A DNA stretch of 64,000 bases, from contig NZ_JBHUQE010000009.1 in NCBI RefSeq assembly GCF_042687825.1, forward strand, positions 62,001-126,000, given 5' to 3'. Position numbers and translations under genes: made by a program. Each line of letters starts with the position of its first letter. Position 1 is the stretch's first letter. Under the pieces are notes generated by a model. That model did not search any database. It was not told the origin of the DNA and saw only the letters and a list, made by a program, of their open reading frames with translations. Below, piece by piece: positions 27,265 to 36,507 of the stretch. The stretch comes from Sedimentitalea sp042687825. GTDB taxonomy: Bacteria; Pseudomonadota; Alphaproteobacteria; Rhodobacterales; Rhodobacteraceae.

Positions 27265-28734
27265 ATGCCGGTCACGATCAAATTTCAGTCCTCGGGCACG
27301 GTTCCGGGCAATGCGCGCCCCATGCAGATGCAGGGCGGCAGCCTGACCATCGGGCGCGGTCCGGCCAACGATCTGGTGCTGCCCGACCCGGATCGGCAAT
27401 TGTCCAAGAGCCATTGTGTGATCGAGGACCACAACGGCAATGTGGTGATCGTCGATCTGTCGACCAACGGCACCTTTCTGAACTATTCCAAGATCCCGCT
27501 GGGGCGGGTGCCGACGCCGCTGAACAATGGCGACGTGCTGGCGCTGGGGTCCTATGAGTTGGTCGTCGAAATCCGCGACGAACTGGCGGATCCCGGTGAC
27601 CTGATCGCCGGTCCGGCGGCGCAAGGTCCGGCCTCGCATGGCGATGCCGCAAACGCGCCGGACCCGATGGCGCTGCTGGACGATGCCGGACCCGGCGGCG
27701 ACTTTCTGGATGACCTTCTGGGGGCCGAGGAAACCCCCACCGGGCCATCGCAGTTGAACCCGGTGGACCCGATCGACGAATTGTTGCCGCCATTGGGCGA
27801 GGACGAAGACCCATTCTTTCAGAAACCCAGCGACGGGCGCGAGGGCGACGGCGCCAGCCGGCCGATGCACAACCCGTCCGCACAGGACAGTTTTTCGCCT
27901 CAGGCCACCGGCGCGAACCTGATCCCCGACGATTGGGATGACGATCTGCTGGGCGGCAATGGCACCGCGGACACGGCCGCCCCGGCATCCGAACTGCCCA
28001 AGACCGTGCTGCCGGCACCACCGCCAAAGGGGACCCCGCCACACGCCACGCAGCCCTCGGATCCGCAACAATCCGCGCGCCGGACACCGCCGGTTCTGCC
28101 CGGCGAGGCCACCGGCCCGATCGATCCGGATGCACCGTTGGATACAGATGCGGCGCGGGCCTTTCTGCGCGCCGTGGGGGCCGAAGAGGTCTCGGTCGCC
28201 GAGGCCGACATGGTGACGACGATGGCGCGGATGGGCCGGGTGATGAAAACGCTGGTCACCGGTCTGCGCGAAATTCTGATGACGCGCACGTCGATCAAGA
28301 GCGAGTTTCGCATCGAACAGACGATGATCAGCGCTGGCGGAAACAATCCGCTGAAATTCTCGATCAGCCCGGAACAGGCCATCGAGGCGATGGTCAAGCC
28401 CGGGGCGCGCGGCTATCTCAGCGCCGAAACCGCCGCCGAGCAGGCACTGGACGACATCAAGGCGCACGAGATCGCCATGGTCACCGGCATGGAGGCGGCG
28501 CTGAAGGGTGTGCTGGCCCGGCTGGACCCGCAGGAACTGGCCGGCAAGATCGAGACCAGCGGCGGTCTGGGCAGCCTGCTCAAGGGCAAAAAGGCGCGCT
28601 ATTGGGAAGTCTACGAGAAGATGTATGCCGACATATCCGACCAGGCCGAGAACGATTTCCACGACCTGTTCAGCCGCGAATTTGCACGGGCCTACAAGGC
28701 GCAGCTGAATCAGCTGAAAGACCGGTCCGAATAA
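27265..28734 (+). CDS. fha: T6SS FHA-domain protein (TagH/Fha/ImpI)
   Basis: I chose the ATG at 27265 right after the PAAR stop, giving 489 residues. Residues about 1-105 are the FHA domain: LTIGRGPANDLVLPD, then SKSHCVIE and STNGTFLN, the phosphothreonine-binding signature. Residues 105-290 are disordered and acidic, with FLDDLLG and DDDLLGG near residues 149 and 226, like the DDLL repeats of the giant fusion. Residues 290-489 are the TagH C-terminal domain (RAFLRAVGAEE, NNPLKFS, FAREFARAYK-like). Fha is the usual target of PpkA phosphorylation and promotes system assembly. Confidence 0.94.
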   Translation: MPVTIKFQSSGTVPGNARPMQMQGGSLTIGRGPANDLVLPDPDRQLSKSHCVIEDHNGNVVIVDLSTNGTFLNYSKIPLGRVPTPLNNGDVLALGSYELVVEIRDELADPGDLIAGPAAQGPASHGDAANAPDPMALLDDAGPGGDFLDDLLGAEETPTGPSQLNPVDPIDELLPPLGEDEDPFFQKPSDGREGDGASRPMHNPSAQDSFSPQATGANLIPDDWDDDLLGGNGTADTAAPASELPKTVLPAPPPKGTPPHATQPSDPQQSARRTPPVLPGEATGPIDPDAPLDTDAARAFLRAVGAEEVSVAEADMVTTMARMGRVMKTLVTGLREILMTRTSIKSEFRIEQTMISAGGNNPLKFSISPEQAIEAMVKPGARGYLSAETAAEQALDDIKAHEIAMVTGMEAALKGVLARLDPQELAGKIETSGGLGSLLKGKKARYWEVYEKMYADISDQAENDFHDLFSREFARAYKAQLNQLKDRSE

Positions 28735-28747
28735 AAGGGAGAGATCA

Positions 28748-30088
28748 TTGTCCTGGGACAGCAAGGTGCTTTGGACGGAGGGGCTGTTTCTGCAGCCGCA
28801 CCATTTCCAGCAATCAGACCGGTATACCGAGGCCCTGGTCACCGGGCTGGCCCGGCGGGTACGCCCCTATGCCTGGGGCGTCAGCGCGCTGGACATCGAT
28901 GACGAGGTGCTCAAGGTCGGGCAGTTCGCGCTGAAATCCTGTACCGGGCTGACCCAGGACGGTACCGTGTTCCGGGTGCCGATGGCCGATGACCACCCGC
29001 CGGCGCTGGAAGTGCCCGAGACCATCAAGGACTGCGTCGTCTATCTGACCGTACCGCAGCGCCGGCAGGGCGCTGTCGAGGTCGATCTGAGCGGCGCAGA
29101 GATGTCGGCCAGCCGGCTGCGACCGGGCGAAATAGAAGTCACCGACACGATGGGCCAGCAAAAGAAACCGGTGATGCTGGGCATCGGCAAGATGCGCCTG
29201 CAATTCGCGCTGGCGGTGGACGACCTGGCCGACCGGCTGGCGATTCCGGTGGCGCGCATCATCGAGGTGCGCCCGGACAAGGAGATCATCCTGGATCAGG
29301 CGTTCATTCCCAGCTGTCTGGACGTGCGCGCCGCGCAACCGCTGGACGGGTTCGTGCGCGAGCTTGAGGGGCTGCTGTCGCACCGGATGCAGGCGCTGGC
29401 CGGGCGTCTGTCCGAGGGCGGTGCCGCCAAGGGCGTGGCCGAGGTGTCGGATTTTCTGCTGCTGACGGTAATCAACCGGATGATCCCGGTGATCCGCCAC
29501 ATGACCGCCATCGAAAACCTGCATCCCGAGGATCTCTATCGCTCCTGCGTCGGGTTGGCCGGGGAATTGTCGGTGTTCATGACTGCCGAAAAGACCCCGC
29601 CGGATTTCCCGGCTTACCGGCATGACGACCTGGCGCATTGCTTTGCGCCGGTCATCCGCACGCTGCGGCAATATCTCAGCTCGGTGCTGGAACAGACGGC
29701 GATCCCGATCAAGCTGGAGGAACGCAAATACGGCATCAGCGTCGGCGTCATTGCCGACCGCAAGCTGCTGGGCAATGCCGGTTTCGTGCTGGCGGTCGAT
29801 GCCGACATTCCGGCCGAGGACGTACGCCGGCATTTCGCCGGTCAGGCCAAGATCGGCCCGGTCGAGGAAATCCGCCAACTGGTCAATTCGGCCCTGCCGG
29901 GGATCACCCTGCGCCCGATGCCGGTGGCGCCGCGCCAGATCCCCTATCACGCGGGTGTGGTCTATTTCGAATTGGATTCCGCCAGCCCCTATTGGGCCAA
30001 GATGACGACCTCCGGCGGGATCGCGGTGCATGTGTCCGGGCAATATCCGGGCCTGAAAATGGAGCTTTGGGCGATCCGGAACAGCTGA
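28748..30088 (+). CDS. tssK: T6SS baseplate-membrane connector TssK
   Basis: 446 residues from a TTG start with GGGAGA upstream; the sequence opens SWDSKVLWTEGLFLQPHHFQ, the near-invariant TssK N-terminus. Other landmarks are AQPLDGFVRELEGLL and IPIKLEERKYGISVG, and the C-terminal head ends PGLKMELWAIRNS. TssK trimers link the TssF/TssG wedges to TssL and TssM in the inner membrane. It is 13 bases after fha and 32 before tssL. Confidence 0.96.
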   Translation: MSWDSKVLWTEGLFLQPHHFQQSDRYTEALVTGLARRVRPYAWGVSALDIDDEVLKVGQFALKSCTGLTQDGTVFRVPMADDHPPALEVPETIKDCVVYLTVPQRRQGAVEVDLSGAEMSASRLRPGEIEVTDTMGQQKKPVMLGIGKMRLQFALAVDDLADRLAIPVARIIEVRPDKEIILDQAFIPSCLDVRAAQPLDGFVRELEGLLSHRMQALAGRLSEGGAAKGVAEVSDFLLLTVINRMIPVIRHMTAIENLHPEDLYRSCVGLAGELSVFMTAEKTPPDFPAYRHDDLAHCFAPVIRTLRQYLSSVLEQTAIPIKLEERKYGISVGVIADRKLLGNAGFVLAVDADIPAEDVRRHFAGQAKIGPVEEIRQLVNSALPGITLRPMPVAPRQIPYHAGVVYFELDSASPYWAKMTTSGGIAVHVSGQYPGLKMELWAIRNS

Positions 30089-30120
30089 GCGCCGGATAAA
30101 CCCAGGAATTTGGTGAAACC

Positions 30121-31533
30121 ATGTCAGACGAAGACCCGTTTGCAGAACCCGACGACACCGACAAGACGGTGATCCGCCCCAATCCGGGCGGTCGCCGCAC
30201 CGGGGCGCAGCCGACACCCGCCGCGGCGCCGGCGGCGGCAACGCCAGAACCGGCACAGCCGCCGGTGGATGCCTTTGGGGTGCCCGCATCGGCCGCCCCG
30301 GCGCCGCCGCCGCGCGCCAGTGCGGCCGCACCGGCCCCCAGCCTGACCGGCATGAACCAGCTGATCGCTTGTGCCAGCATCCTGTTCTCGCTGATCAGCC
30401 GCATCCGCAACCGCGCCCAGCACATGGATCCGGACAAGCTGCGCCAAAGCGTGGTGGCCGAGGTCCGCGCCTTTGAGAACCGCGCCCTGCAGGCCGGAAT
30501 TTCGGCGCAGAATGTCAAGGTCGCGCGCTATGCGCTTTGCGCGACGCTGGATGATGTGGTGCTGAATACCCCCTGGGGCGGACAATCCAGCTGGGGTCTG
30601 CAATCCATGGTCGGCACCTTCCACCGCGAAACCGTCGGTGGCGACCGGTTCTATGACCTGCTGGCGCGGCTGGAAAAAGAACCGGGCCAAAACATCGACA
30701 TGCTGGAATTCCTTTACATGTGCATGTCGCTGGGATTCGAGGGCCGCCTGCGGGTCGAGCAGGGCGGATCGGAAAAGCATCTGCAGATCCGCGGCGCCCT
30801 GGCGCGGATCATCCGCGCCCAGCGGGGGCCGCTGGAACGCGATCTGTCGCCGCATTGGCCGGGGCTGGACAAACCCTTTAAGCCGCGTTCGGTCTGGCGT
30901 GTCGTCTGGATCGCCATCGGCGTCACCGCAGGCCTGCTGGCGCTGCAGTTCGTCGGCCTGTCCTGGGCCCTGTCCACGTCCACCGAACGGGTGGTCGGCC
31001 AGTTGTCGGTGATCGACAGCGGCCCGGTGGCGGAACTGCAGCGCCGCGCGCCGCCGCCACCGCCACCGCCTCTGGCGCCCACCGCCGAGCAACAGTTGAA
31101 AAAGGTCGAAGGGTTTCTGCAGCCCGAGATCGACGACGGCATCGTCGAGGTCTTTCAGAAAGGCAACACCCTGATCGTGCGGATCAAGGGCACCGGCATG
31201 TTCGGGTCCGGCTCGGACGAGCTGTCGCGGAGCTTTCGCGCGCCGGTGGACCGGGTGGCCAAGGCGCTGAACGACGAGCCCGGCCCGGTGATCATTGCCG
31301 GACATTCCGATAATGTGCCGATCCGCTCGTCGCGGTTCCCGTCGAATATGGCGCTGTCCCTGGCGCGCGCGAAATCGGTGATGACGCGCATGGCGCGGGC
31401 GCTGGACGATCCCGCGCGCCTGTCCGCCGAGGGGCGCGCCGACAAGGAACCGATCGCCGATAACGGCACGCGGCAGGGCCGCGCCAAGAACCGCCGGATC
31501 GAGGTCTTGCTGGTGCGGGAGGACGGCACATGA
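30121..31533 (+). CDS. tssL: T6SS membrane protein TssL with C-terminal OmpA peptidoglycan-binding domain
   Basis: 470 residues. A Pro/Ala-rich N-terminus (1-75) leads to the cytoplasmic DotU/TssL domain (80-250, with ARYALCATLDDVVLNTPWG and FHRETVGGDRFYDLL). One transmembrane helix lies at about 261-284, followed by a proline run, then an OmpA-like domain (about 335-465: VIIAGHSDNVPI, NRRIEVLLV). This is the extended form of TssL, anchored to the cell wall by itself. It overlaps tssM by four bases. In the absence of TssJ in this window, the OmpA domain may be the main cell-wall contact. Confidence 0.95.
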   Translation: MSDEDPFAEPDDTDKTVIRPNPGGRRTGAQPTPAAAPAAATPEPAQPPVDAFGVPASAAPAPPPRASAAAPAPSLTGMNQLIACASILFSLISRIRNRAQHMDPDKLRQSVVAEVRAFENRALQAGISAQNVKVARYALCATLDDVVLNTPWGGQSSWGLQSMVGTFHRETVGGDRFYDLLARLEKEPGQNIDMLEFLYMCMSLGFEGRLRVEQGGSEKHLQIRGALARIIRAQRGPLERDLSPHWPGLDKPFKPRSVWRVVWIAIGVTAGLLALQFVGLSWALSTSTERVVGQLSVIDSGPVAELQRRAPPPPPPPLAPTAEQQLKKVEGFLQPEIDDGIVEVFQKGNTLIVRIKGTGMFGSGSDELSRSFRAPVDRVAKALNDEPGPVIIAGHSDNVPIRSSRFPSNMALSLARAKSVMTRMARALDDPARLSAEGRADKEPIADNGTRQGRAKNRRIEVLLVREDGT

Positions 31534-34500
31534 TCCGCAGAACCCTGAAATTCCTGTTCGGCTCGATCTATACGATCCTGTTCATCGTCGCGGCGATCCT
31601 GTCGGCCTGCATCTGGTTCTTCGCGCCCTTCATCGGCGGCGAGACGTGGCGGCCCTTTGACAGCATGTTCAGCCGGCTTGTAACCATCGGCTGCGTCTGG
31701 GCGTTCTTCCTGTTGCTGATGGGGTTCATCTTCTGGCGCCGCCGCCGCAAGGCCAAGGCGATGGCCGAGGATATCGCCGAGACGGTGGATACCGGCGCCG
31801 ATGACGCGATGAGCGAGGAGCTGGGCGAACTCAAGGCCAAGTTCAAGACCGCGATCTCGGAACTGCGCAAGTCCAAGAACGGCCGGCGGCACCTGAGCGA
31901 ATTGCCCTGGTACGTGATGATCGGCCCGCCGGGGGCCGGCAAGACCACCGCCATCGTGAATTCCGGCCTGCAGTTTCCGCTGGCGGATCAGACCGGCAAG
32001 GCCGCGGTCGGCGGTGTCGGCGGCACCCGCAACTGCGATTGGTGGTTCACCAATGACGCGGTGCTGATCGACACGGCCGGGCGCTATACCACGCAGGAAA
32101 GCGATGCCGAGGCCGATAATGCCGCCTGGCTGGGCTTTCTCGGGCTGCTCAAGAAATACCGCAAGCGCCAGCCGATCAACGGGGCGATGATCGCGATCAG
32201 CCTCAGCGACCTGTCGCTGCAGGACGAGGTCACCCAGAAAAGCCACGCCCAGGCGGTGCGCCGGCGCCTGAACGAGCTGCGGCAGAATCTGGGCGTGCGT
32301 TTCCCGGTCTATGTGCTGTTCACCAAGGCCGACCTGATCGCCGGGTTTTCCGAGTTTCACGACAATCTCGGCAAGGAGGACCGCGAACAGGTCTGGGGCT
32401 TTACCCTGCCAATGGAAAAGGCGCGCGGCGAAGCCTCGCCCATGGCCGCCTTTGATGACGAATTCGGGGTGCTGTTGGGGCAGCTCAACGCGCAGTCGCT
32501 GGAACGCATGCAGGCCGAGACCGATCATCAGCGCCGGGCGCTGATCGCCGGTTTTCCCAGCCAGGTCGCCTCGATGCGCCGGGTGGCCCGGGATTTCCTG
32601 ACCGAAGTGTTTCAGGACAACCGGTTCGAAAACCGCCACATGCTGCGCGGGGTCTATTTCACCTCGGGCACGCAAGAGGGCACACCGATCGACCGGCTGA
32701 TGCTGAACATGGCCCAGACCTTTGGCATCGGCCGGCAGGCCATCGGCAGCGGGCAGGGCACCGGGCGGTCGTTCTTTCTGACCCGGCTGTTTCGGCAGGT
32801 GGTGTTCCCCGAGGCCGGGCTTGTATCTTCGGATGACAAGGTCGAACGCCGCTATCGCTGGGCCAAACGGGTGGCCATCGCCGCGACGATCCTTATCGCC
32901 CTGACCACCGGCAGCCTGTGGGTGCGCAGCTATCTGGGCAATGCCGAAATCCTCGCCCAGACCGAGGCACAGGTGCAGGCCTATCAGACCGCCGCTGCCG
33001 CCCTGCCGCCCAGCCCGGTGGGCGACACCGACCTGCCGCCGGTGGTGGCGGCGCTGAACACGCTGCGCGATCTGCCGGGCAACCCTGTCCTGACCGATCC
33101 CGAGCCGGAACAGCGGGTGCGCTATGGCCTGTATCAGGGCGAGGTGATCGGCACCCAGGCGGCCCAGACCTATCGCGCGGCGCTGAACCGGCGCCTGTTG
33201 CCGCGCCTGCTGCTGCGGCTTGAAGAGCAGATTTCGGCCAACATGAACAACCCCGAGCTGCTGTATGAGGCGTTGAAGATCTATCTGATGCTGGGGCTGC
33301 AGGGGCCGATGAATGCCGAACTGGTCAAGGAATGGATGCAGATCGACTGGTCGCTGGCCTATGCCGGACCGGCCCGGACCGAGCTGCGCGAGGATCTGGC
33401 CAGCCATCTGGACGCGCTGCTTTCCCAGCCGATGGAAGAGATCGCGCTGAACGGCCCGCTGGTCGATCAGGTGCAGGGTCTGCTGTCGGAAATGCCGCTG
33501 GCCCAGCGGGTCTATAACGGCATCATCAACAGCCCGCAGGCCGCCGCCTTGCCGAAATGGCGGATCACCGAGGCCGGCGGCCCGGCGGTGCGCCGGGTTC
33601 TGGTGCGCTCGTCCGGCAAGGCGCTGAACGAAGGCGTCGAGGGGATCTTTACCTATAACGGCTTCAACAACGTGTTTCTGAACGAAGCCGTCGGCGTCGC
33701 CGCCCGGGTGGCGCGGGAAAGCTGGGTGCTGGGCCCGCGCGGCGAAGCGGAACAGACCGATGCGGCGCTGCTGGCGCTCAGCCGGGATGTGCTGGATCTC
33801 TACTACAACGACTTCATCGCGCGCTACGATTCCATCCTGGGCGATATCGACATCGTGCCGATGGAAAGCCTGTCGCATGCGGTCGAGGTGACCAACGTGC
33901 TGTCCGGGCCGACCTCGCCCATCGTCAACATCCTGACCGAGATCTCCAAAGAGACCCGCCTGACCGAGGAACGTTCGATCGTCGATACCAGCGAACTGAC
34001 CACCGGCGCTGCGGCGGTGGCGGCGATCGAGTCGCGCTCGACCCTCAGCGCGCAGGCCCAGATCATGCTGAGCGCGCTGTCGCGGGCGGCCGCCGCCAAT
34101 ACCGGCGAGCCGCCGAAACCGCCCGGTGCCTATGTCGAAGAACGCTTTCAGTGGCTGCACCAGCTGGTCGAACGGCCCGAGGGCCAGCCCTCGCAGCTGG
34201 ACATGCTGATGGCGGTCCTGACGGATGTCTATCAGCAGCTCAACAAGATGTCCTTTTCCGGGGTCAGCGGCGGTGCCGAGGGCGGCGCGGCGATCCTGCA
34301 GTTCCAGCAGGCGGCCAGCCGCATCGACGGCCCGGTCCAGCGCTGGGCGTCGCAGATCACCACCGGCTCATCCGGTATCACGGCGGATGGCACCCGGGCC
34401 TCGATCAATGCCAGTTGGCAGGCCAGCGTGCTGCCCTTTTGCGACAAGGCGCTGAGCAACCGCTATCCGTTCAACCGCCGCGCCCGCGCCGATGTGGCGA

Positions 34501-35099
34501 TGCAGGATTTCGCCAGGCTGTTCGCGCCGCAGGGGCTGATCGACAGCTTTTTCAACGAGCATCTGCTGAAATTCGTCGATACCCGCACCCGGCCCTGGAC
34601 CTGGAAACGGATCAATGATGTCGATCTGGGGATCTCGCAGGCGGTGCTGGTCCAGATGCAATACGCTGCCGAGATCCGCGATGCGTTCTTTGCCGCCGGC
34701 CCGACACCCGCGGTGCAGTTCCAGATCACCCCCGAGGCGCTGGACCCAAAGGCCAAGTCGGTCACGCTGGAGATCGACGGCCAGCAGGTCGGCTTTGCCC
34801 ATCGCGGCGGCCAGCCCAACCCGGTGGCGGTGACCTGGCCCGGCTCGGTCGGGCTGGCGCGGGTGATGTTCCAGCCCGACAAGAAGAACATCGAAAGCGT
34901 GCTGTCGCGGGACGGGCCGTGGGGCTGGTTCCGGCTGCTGGATGCGGCCGAGGTGCGCCGCACCAACGTGTCCGACCGCAAGCGGGTGATCTTTAATGTC
35001 GGCGGGCGGATCGCCATTTTCCAACTGCAATCCGGGTCGGTGATCAACCCGTTTGCCCTGCCGGCGCTGGCCAAGTTCAGCTGCCCGAAGTCGATGTGA
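31530..35099 (+). CDS. tssM: T6SS membrane-complex protein TssM (IcmF)
   Basis: 1189 residues, full length. Two N-terminal transmembrane helices (about 10-36 and 50-69) are followed by a cytoplasmic NTPase-like domain with an intact Walker A, GPPGAGKTT (132-140), and DTAGRYTTQE. A third helix lies near 448-469. A long periplasmic part follows, with FLNEAVGVAARVARE and the C-terminal beta domains ending FALPALAKFSCPKSM. TssM forms the trans-envelope core with TssL and usually binds TssJ, which was not found here. Its stop overlaps the tagF ATG by one base. Confidence 0.96.
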   Translation: MIRRTLKFLFGSIYTILFIVAAILSACIWFFAPFIGGETWRPFDSMFSRLVTIGCVWAFFLLLMGFIFWRRRRKAKAMAEDIAETVDTGADDAMSEELGELKAKFKTAISELRKSKNGRRHLSELPWYVMIGPPGAGKTTAIVNSGLQFPLADQTGKAAVGGVGGTRNCDWWFTNDAVLIDTAGRYTTQESDAEADNAAWLGFLGLLKKYRKRQPINGAMIAISLSDLSLQDEVTQKSHAQAVRRRLNELRQNLGVRFPVYVLFTKADLIAGFSEFHDNLGKEDREQVWGFTLPMEKARGEASPMAAFDDEFGVLLGQLNAQSLERMQAETDHQRRALIAGFPSQVASMRRVARDFLTEVFQDNRFENRHMLRGVYFTSGTQEGTPIDRLMLNMAQTFGIGRQAIGSGQGTGRSFFLTRLFRQVVFPEAGLVSSDDKVERRYRWAKRVAIAATILIALTTGSLWVRSYLGNAEILAQTEAQVQAYQTAAAALPPSPVGDTDLPPVVAALNTLRDLPGNPVLTDPEPEQRVRYGLYQGEVIGTQAAQTYRAALNRRLLPRLLLRLEEQISANMNNPELLYEALKIYLMLGLQGPMNAELVKEWMQIDWSLAYAGPARTELREDLASHLDALLSQPMEEIALNGPLVDQVQGLLSEMPLAQRVYNGIINSPQAAALPKWRITEAGGPAVRRVLVRSSGKALNEGVEGIFTYNGFNNVFLNEAVGVAARVARESWVLGPRGEAEQTDAALLALSRDVLDLYYNDFIARYDSILGDIDIVPMESLSHAVEVTNVLSGPTSPIVNILTEISKETRLTEERSIVDTSELTTGAAAVAAIESRSTLSAQAQIMLSALSRAAAANTGEPPKPPGAYVEERFQWLHQLVERPEGQPSQLDMLMAVLTDVYQQLNKMSFSGVSGGAEGGAAILQFQQAASRIDGPVQRWASQITTGSSGITADGTRASINASWQASVLPFCDKALSNRYPFNRRARADVAMQDFARLFAPQGLIDSFFNEHLLKFVDTRTRPWTWKRINDVDLGISQAVLVQMQYAAEIRDAFFAAGPTPAVQFQITPEALDPKAKSVTLEIDGQQVGFAHRGGQPNPVAVTWPGSVGLARVMFQPDKKNIESVLSRDGPWGWFRLLDAAEVRRTNVSDRKRVIFNVGGRIAIFQLQSGSVINPFALPALAKFSCPKSM

Positions 35100-35779
35100 T
35101 GGCAGAGGGGTTCGGTGCATTTGGCAAGATGCCGTCGGTTGGCGATTTCTTCCGGCTGAATCCGCCTGCCGGGTTCGTTTCGGTCTGGGACGAATGGGTT
35201 CAACGCGCCATGCTGTTGGCGCAATCGGCGCTGGGGCCGGACTGGGACGCGTATTACATGTCGGCGCCGATCTGGCGGTTCAGTCTCAGCGCCGGGCTGG
35301 CCGGCCCGCACAAGGTGATGGGGGTGGCGATGCCTTCGGTGGACCGCGTCGGGCGGCGCTTTCCGCTGACCCTGATGGCGGCGGTGCCCGCGCCGGGCCC
35401 GGCCCCGCTGGACCATTTCTGTCAGGACCCGCTGTTTGAACGGCTCGAAGACCTGGCGCTGGACGCGCTCGAGGACGGCATGACCCGTGATCTGCTGGCC
35501 CAGCGGCTGGCTGAAATCCCGGCACCGCAATCCCGCCCCGTCGCCCGCGTGCGCAAGAGCGGCGCTCACAGCCTGACCCTGAGTGATGCCGCCGGCTCGG
35601 TCTTGCCGGACCTGGCCGCCGGACTGTTGGCGGAACGCCACCGCCACCCCAGCCTGTGGCGTGCGGTGATCGACCAGTCCCAACGCCTGCTGGTCTGTGA
35701 GGGGCTGCCCGAGGGGTCCGCTATGCAGGGCTTGTTCCATCTCGACGCACCGATCTGGGCCGAGGCAGAGCCGGCATGA
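35099..35779 (+). CDS. tagF: T6SS post-translational repressor TagF (ImpM)
   Basis: 226 residues starting at the ATG that overlaps the tssM stop; a GTG three bases earlier is possible. It opens AEGFGAFGKMPSVGDFFRLN, with FVSVWDEWVQRAMLLAQ soon after, the ImpM family hallmark. In other bacteria TagF blocks T6SS assembly independently of Fha phosphorylation. It overlaps pppA by four bases; these two are fused in some alphaproteobacteria, but are separate here. Confidence 0.93.
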   Translation: MAEGFGAFGKMPSVGDFFRLNPPAGFVSVWDEWVQRAMLLAQSALGPDWDAYYMSAPIWRFSLSAGLAGPHKVMGVAMPSVDRVGRRFPLTLMAAVPAPGPAPLDHFCQDPLFERLEDLALDALEDGMTRDLLAQRLAEIPAPQSRPVARVRKSGAHSLTLSDAAGSVLPDLAAGLLAERHRHPSLWRAVIDQSQRLLVCEGLPEGSAMQGLFHLDAPIWAEAEPA

Positions 35780-36501
35780 GCAACGGGTTCCGCGATATAC
35801 GCTATAACGCCAAGTCCCATGTGGGTCTCAAGCGCAAGGTCAACGAAGACGCAGTGCTGGCCCTGCCGGATCAGGATATCTGGGTGGTGTCTGACGGCAT
35901 GGGCGGGCATGACGCGGGAGACTACGCCAGCCGGCTGATTGCTGACACGATCGCGATGATCCCGCCGGGTCTGGACCCGACGGAACGGATGCATGCCCTG
36001 CGGGACGCGATCCAATCGGCGCACCGGATCATCCAGAGAGAGGCCGAGGCCCGCGGCCGCGGGGTGATCGGCGCTACTGTCGTGGCGCTGATGCTGGCCA
36101 ACGGGCATTTCGTCGGGCTGTGGGCCGGCGACAGCCGCATCTACCGGCTGCGCGGCGGGCGGATCGAGATGCTGACCACCGATCACTCGGCGGTGGCCGA
36201 ACTGGTGATCGCCGGACAACTCAGCTGGGACGAGGCGGAACAGCACCCGCAGTCCAACGCGATCACCCGTGCCGTCGGGGTCGGCGACACGCTGGATCTG
36301 GACAAGGTGCGCGGCGAGGTGCAACCCGGTGACCGGTTTCTGCTGTGTTCGGACGGGCTGACCAAATACGCGACCTTTGCCATGCTGGAAACCACGCTGG
36401 CGGATTTTCCGATCGAAACCGTGTCTGATCGATTGATCCAGATCGCCCTGACCGGCGGCGGGGCCGACAATATCACGGTCATCGTTCTGGACGTGGTCTG
36501 A
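35776..36501 (+). CDS. pppA: PP2C-family serine/threonine phosphatase PppA
   Basis: 241 residues with the PP2C metal-binding motifs: VNEDA (22-26), SDGMGGH (39-45), LWAGDSRIYRL and GGADNITVIVL near the end. It should reverse PpkA phosphorylation of Fha in the cytoplasm and hold the T6SS off. It is the last plus-strand gene of the operon; ppkA converges with a six-base gap between stops. Confidence 0.95.
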   Translation: MSNGFRDIRYNAKSHVGLKRKVNEDAVLALPDQDIWVVSDGMGGHDAGDYASRLIADTIAMIPPGLDPTERMHALRDAIQSAHRIIQREAEARGRGVIGATVVALMLANGHFVGLWAGDSRIYRLRGGRIEMLTTDHSAVAELVIAGQLSWDEAEQHPQSNAITRAVGVGDTLDLDKVRGEVQPGDRFLLCSDGLTKYATFAMLETTLADFPIETVSDRLIQIALTGGGADNITVIVLDVV

Positions 36502-36507
36502 CGCGGC

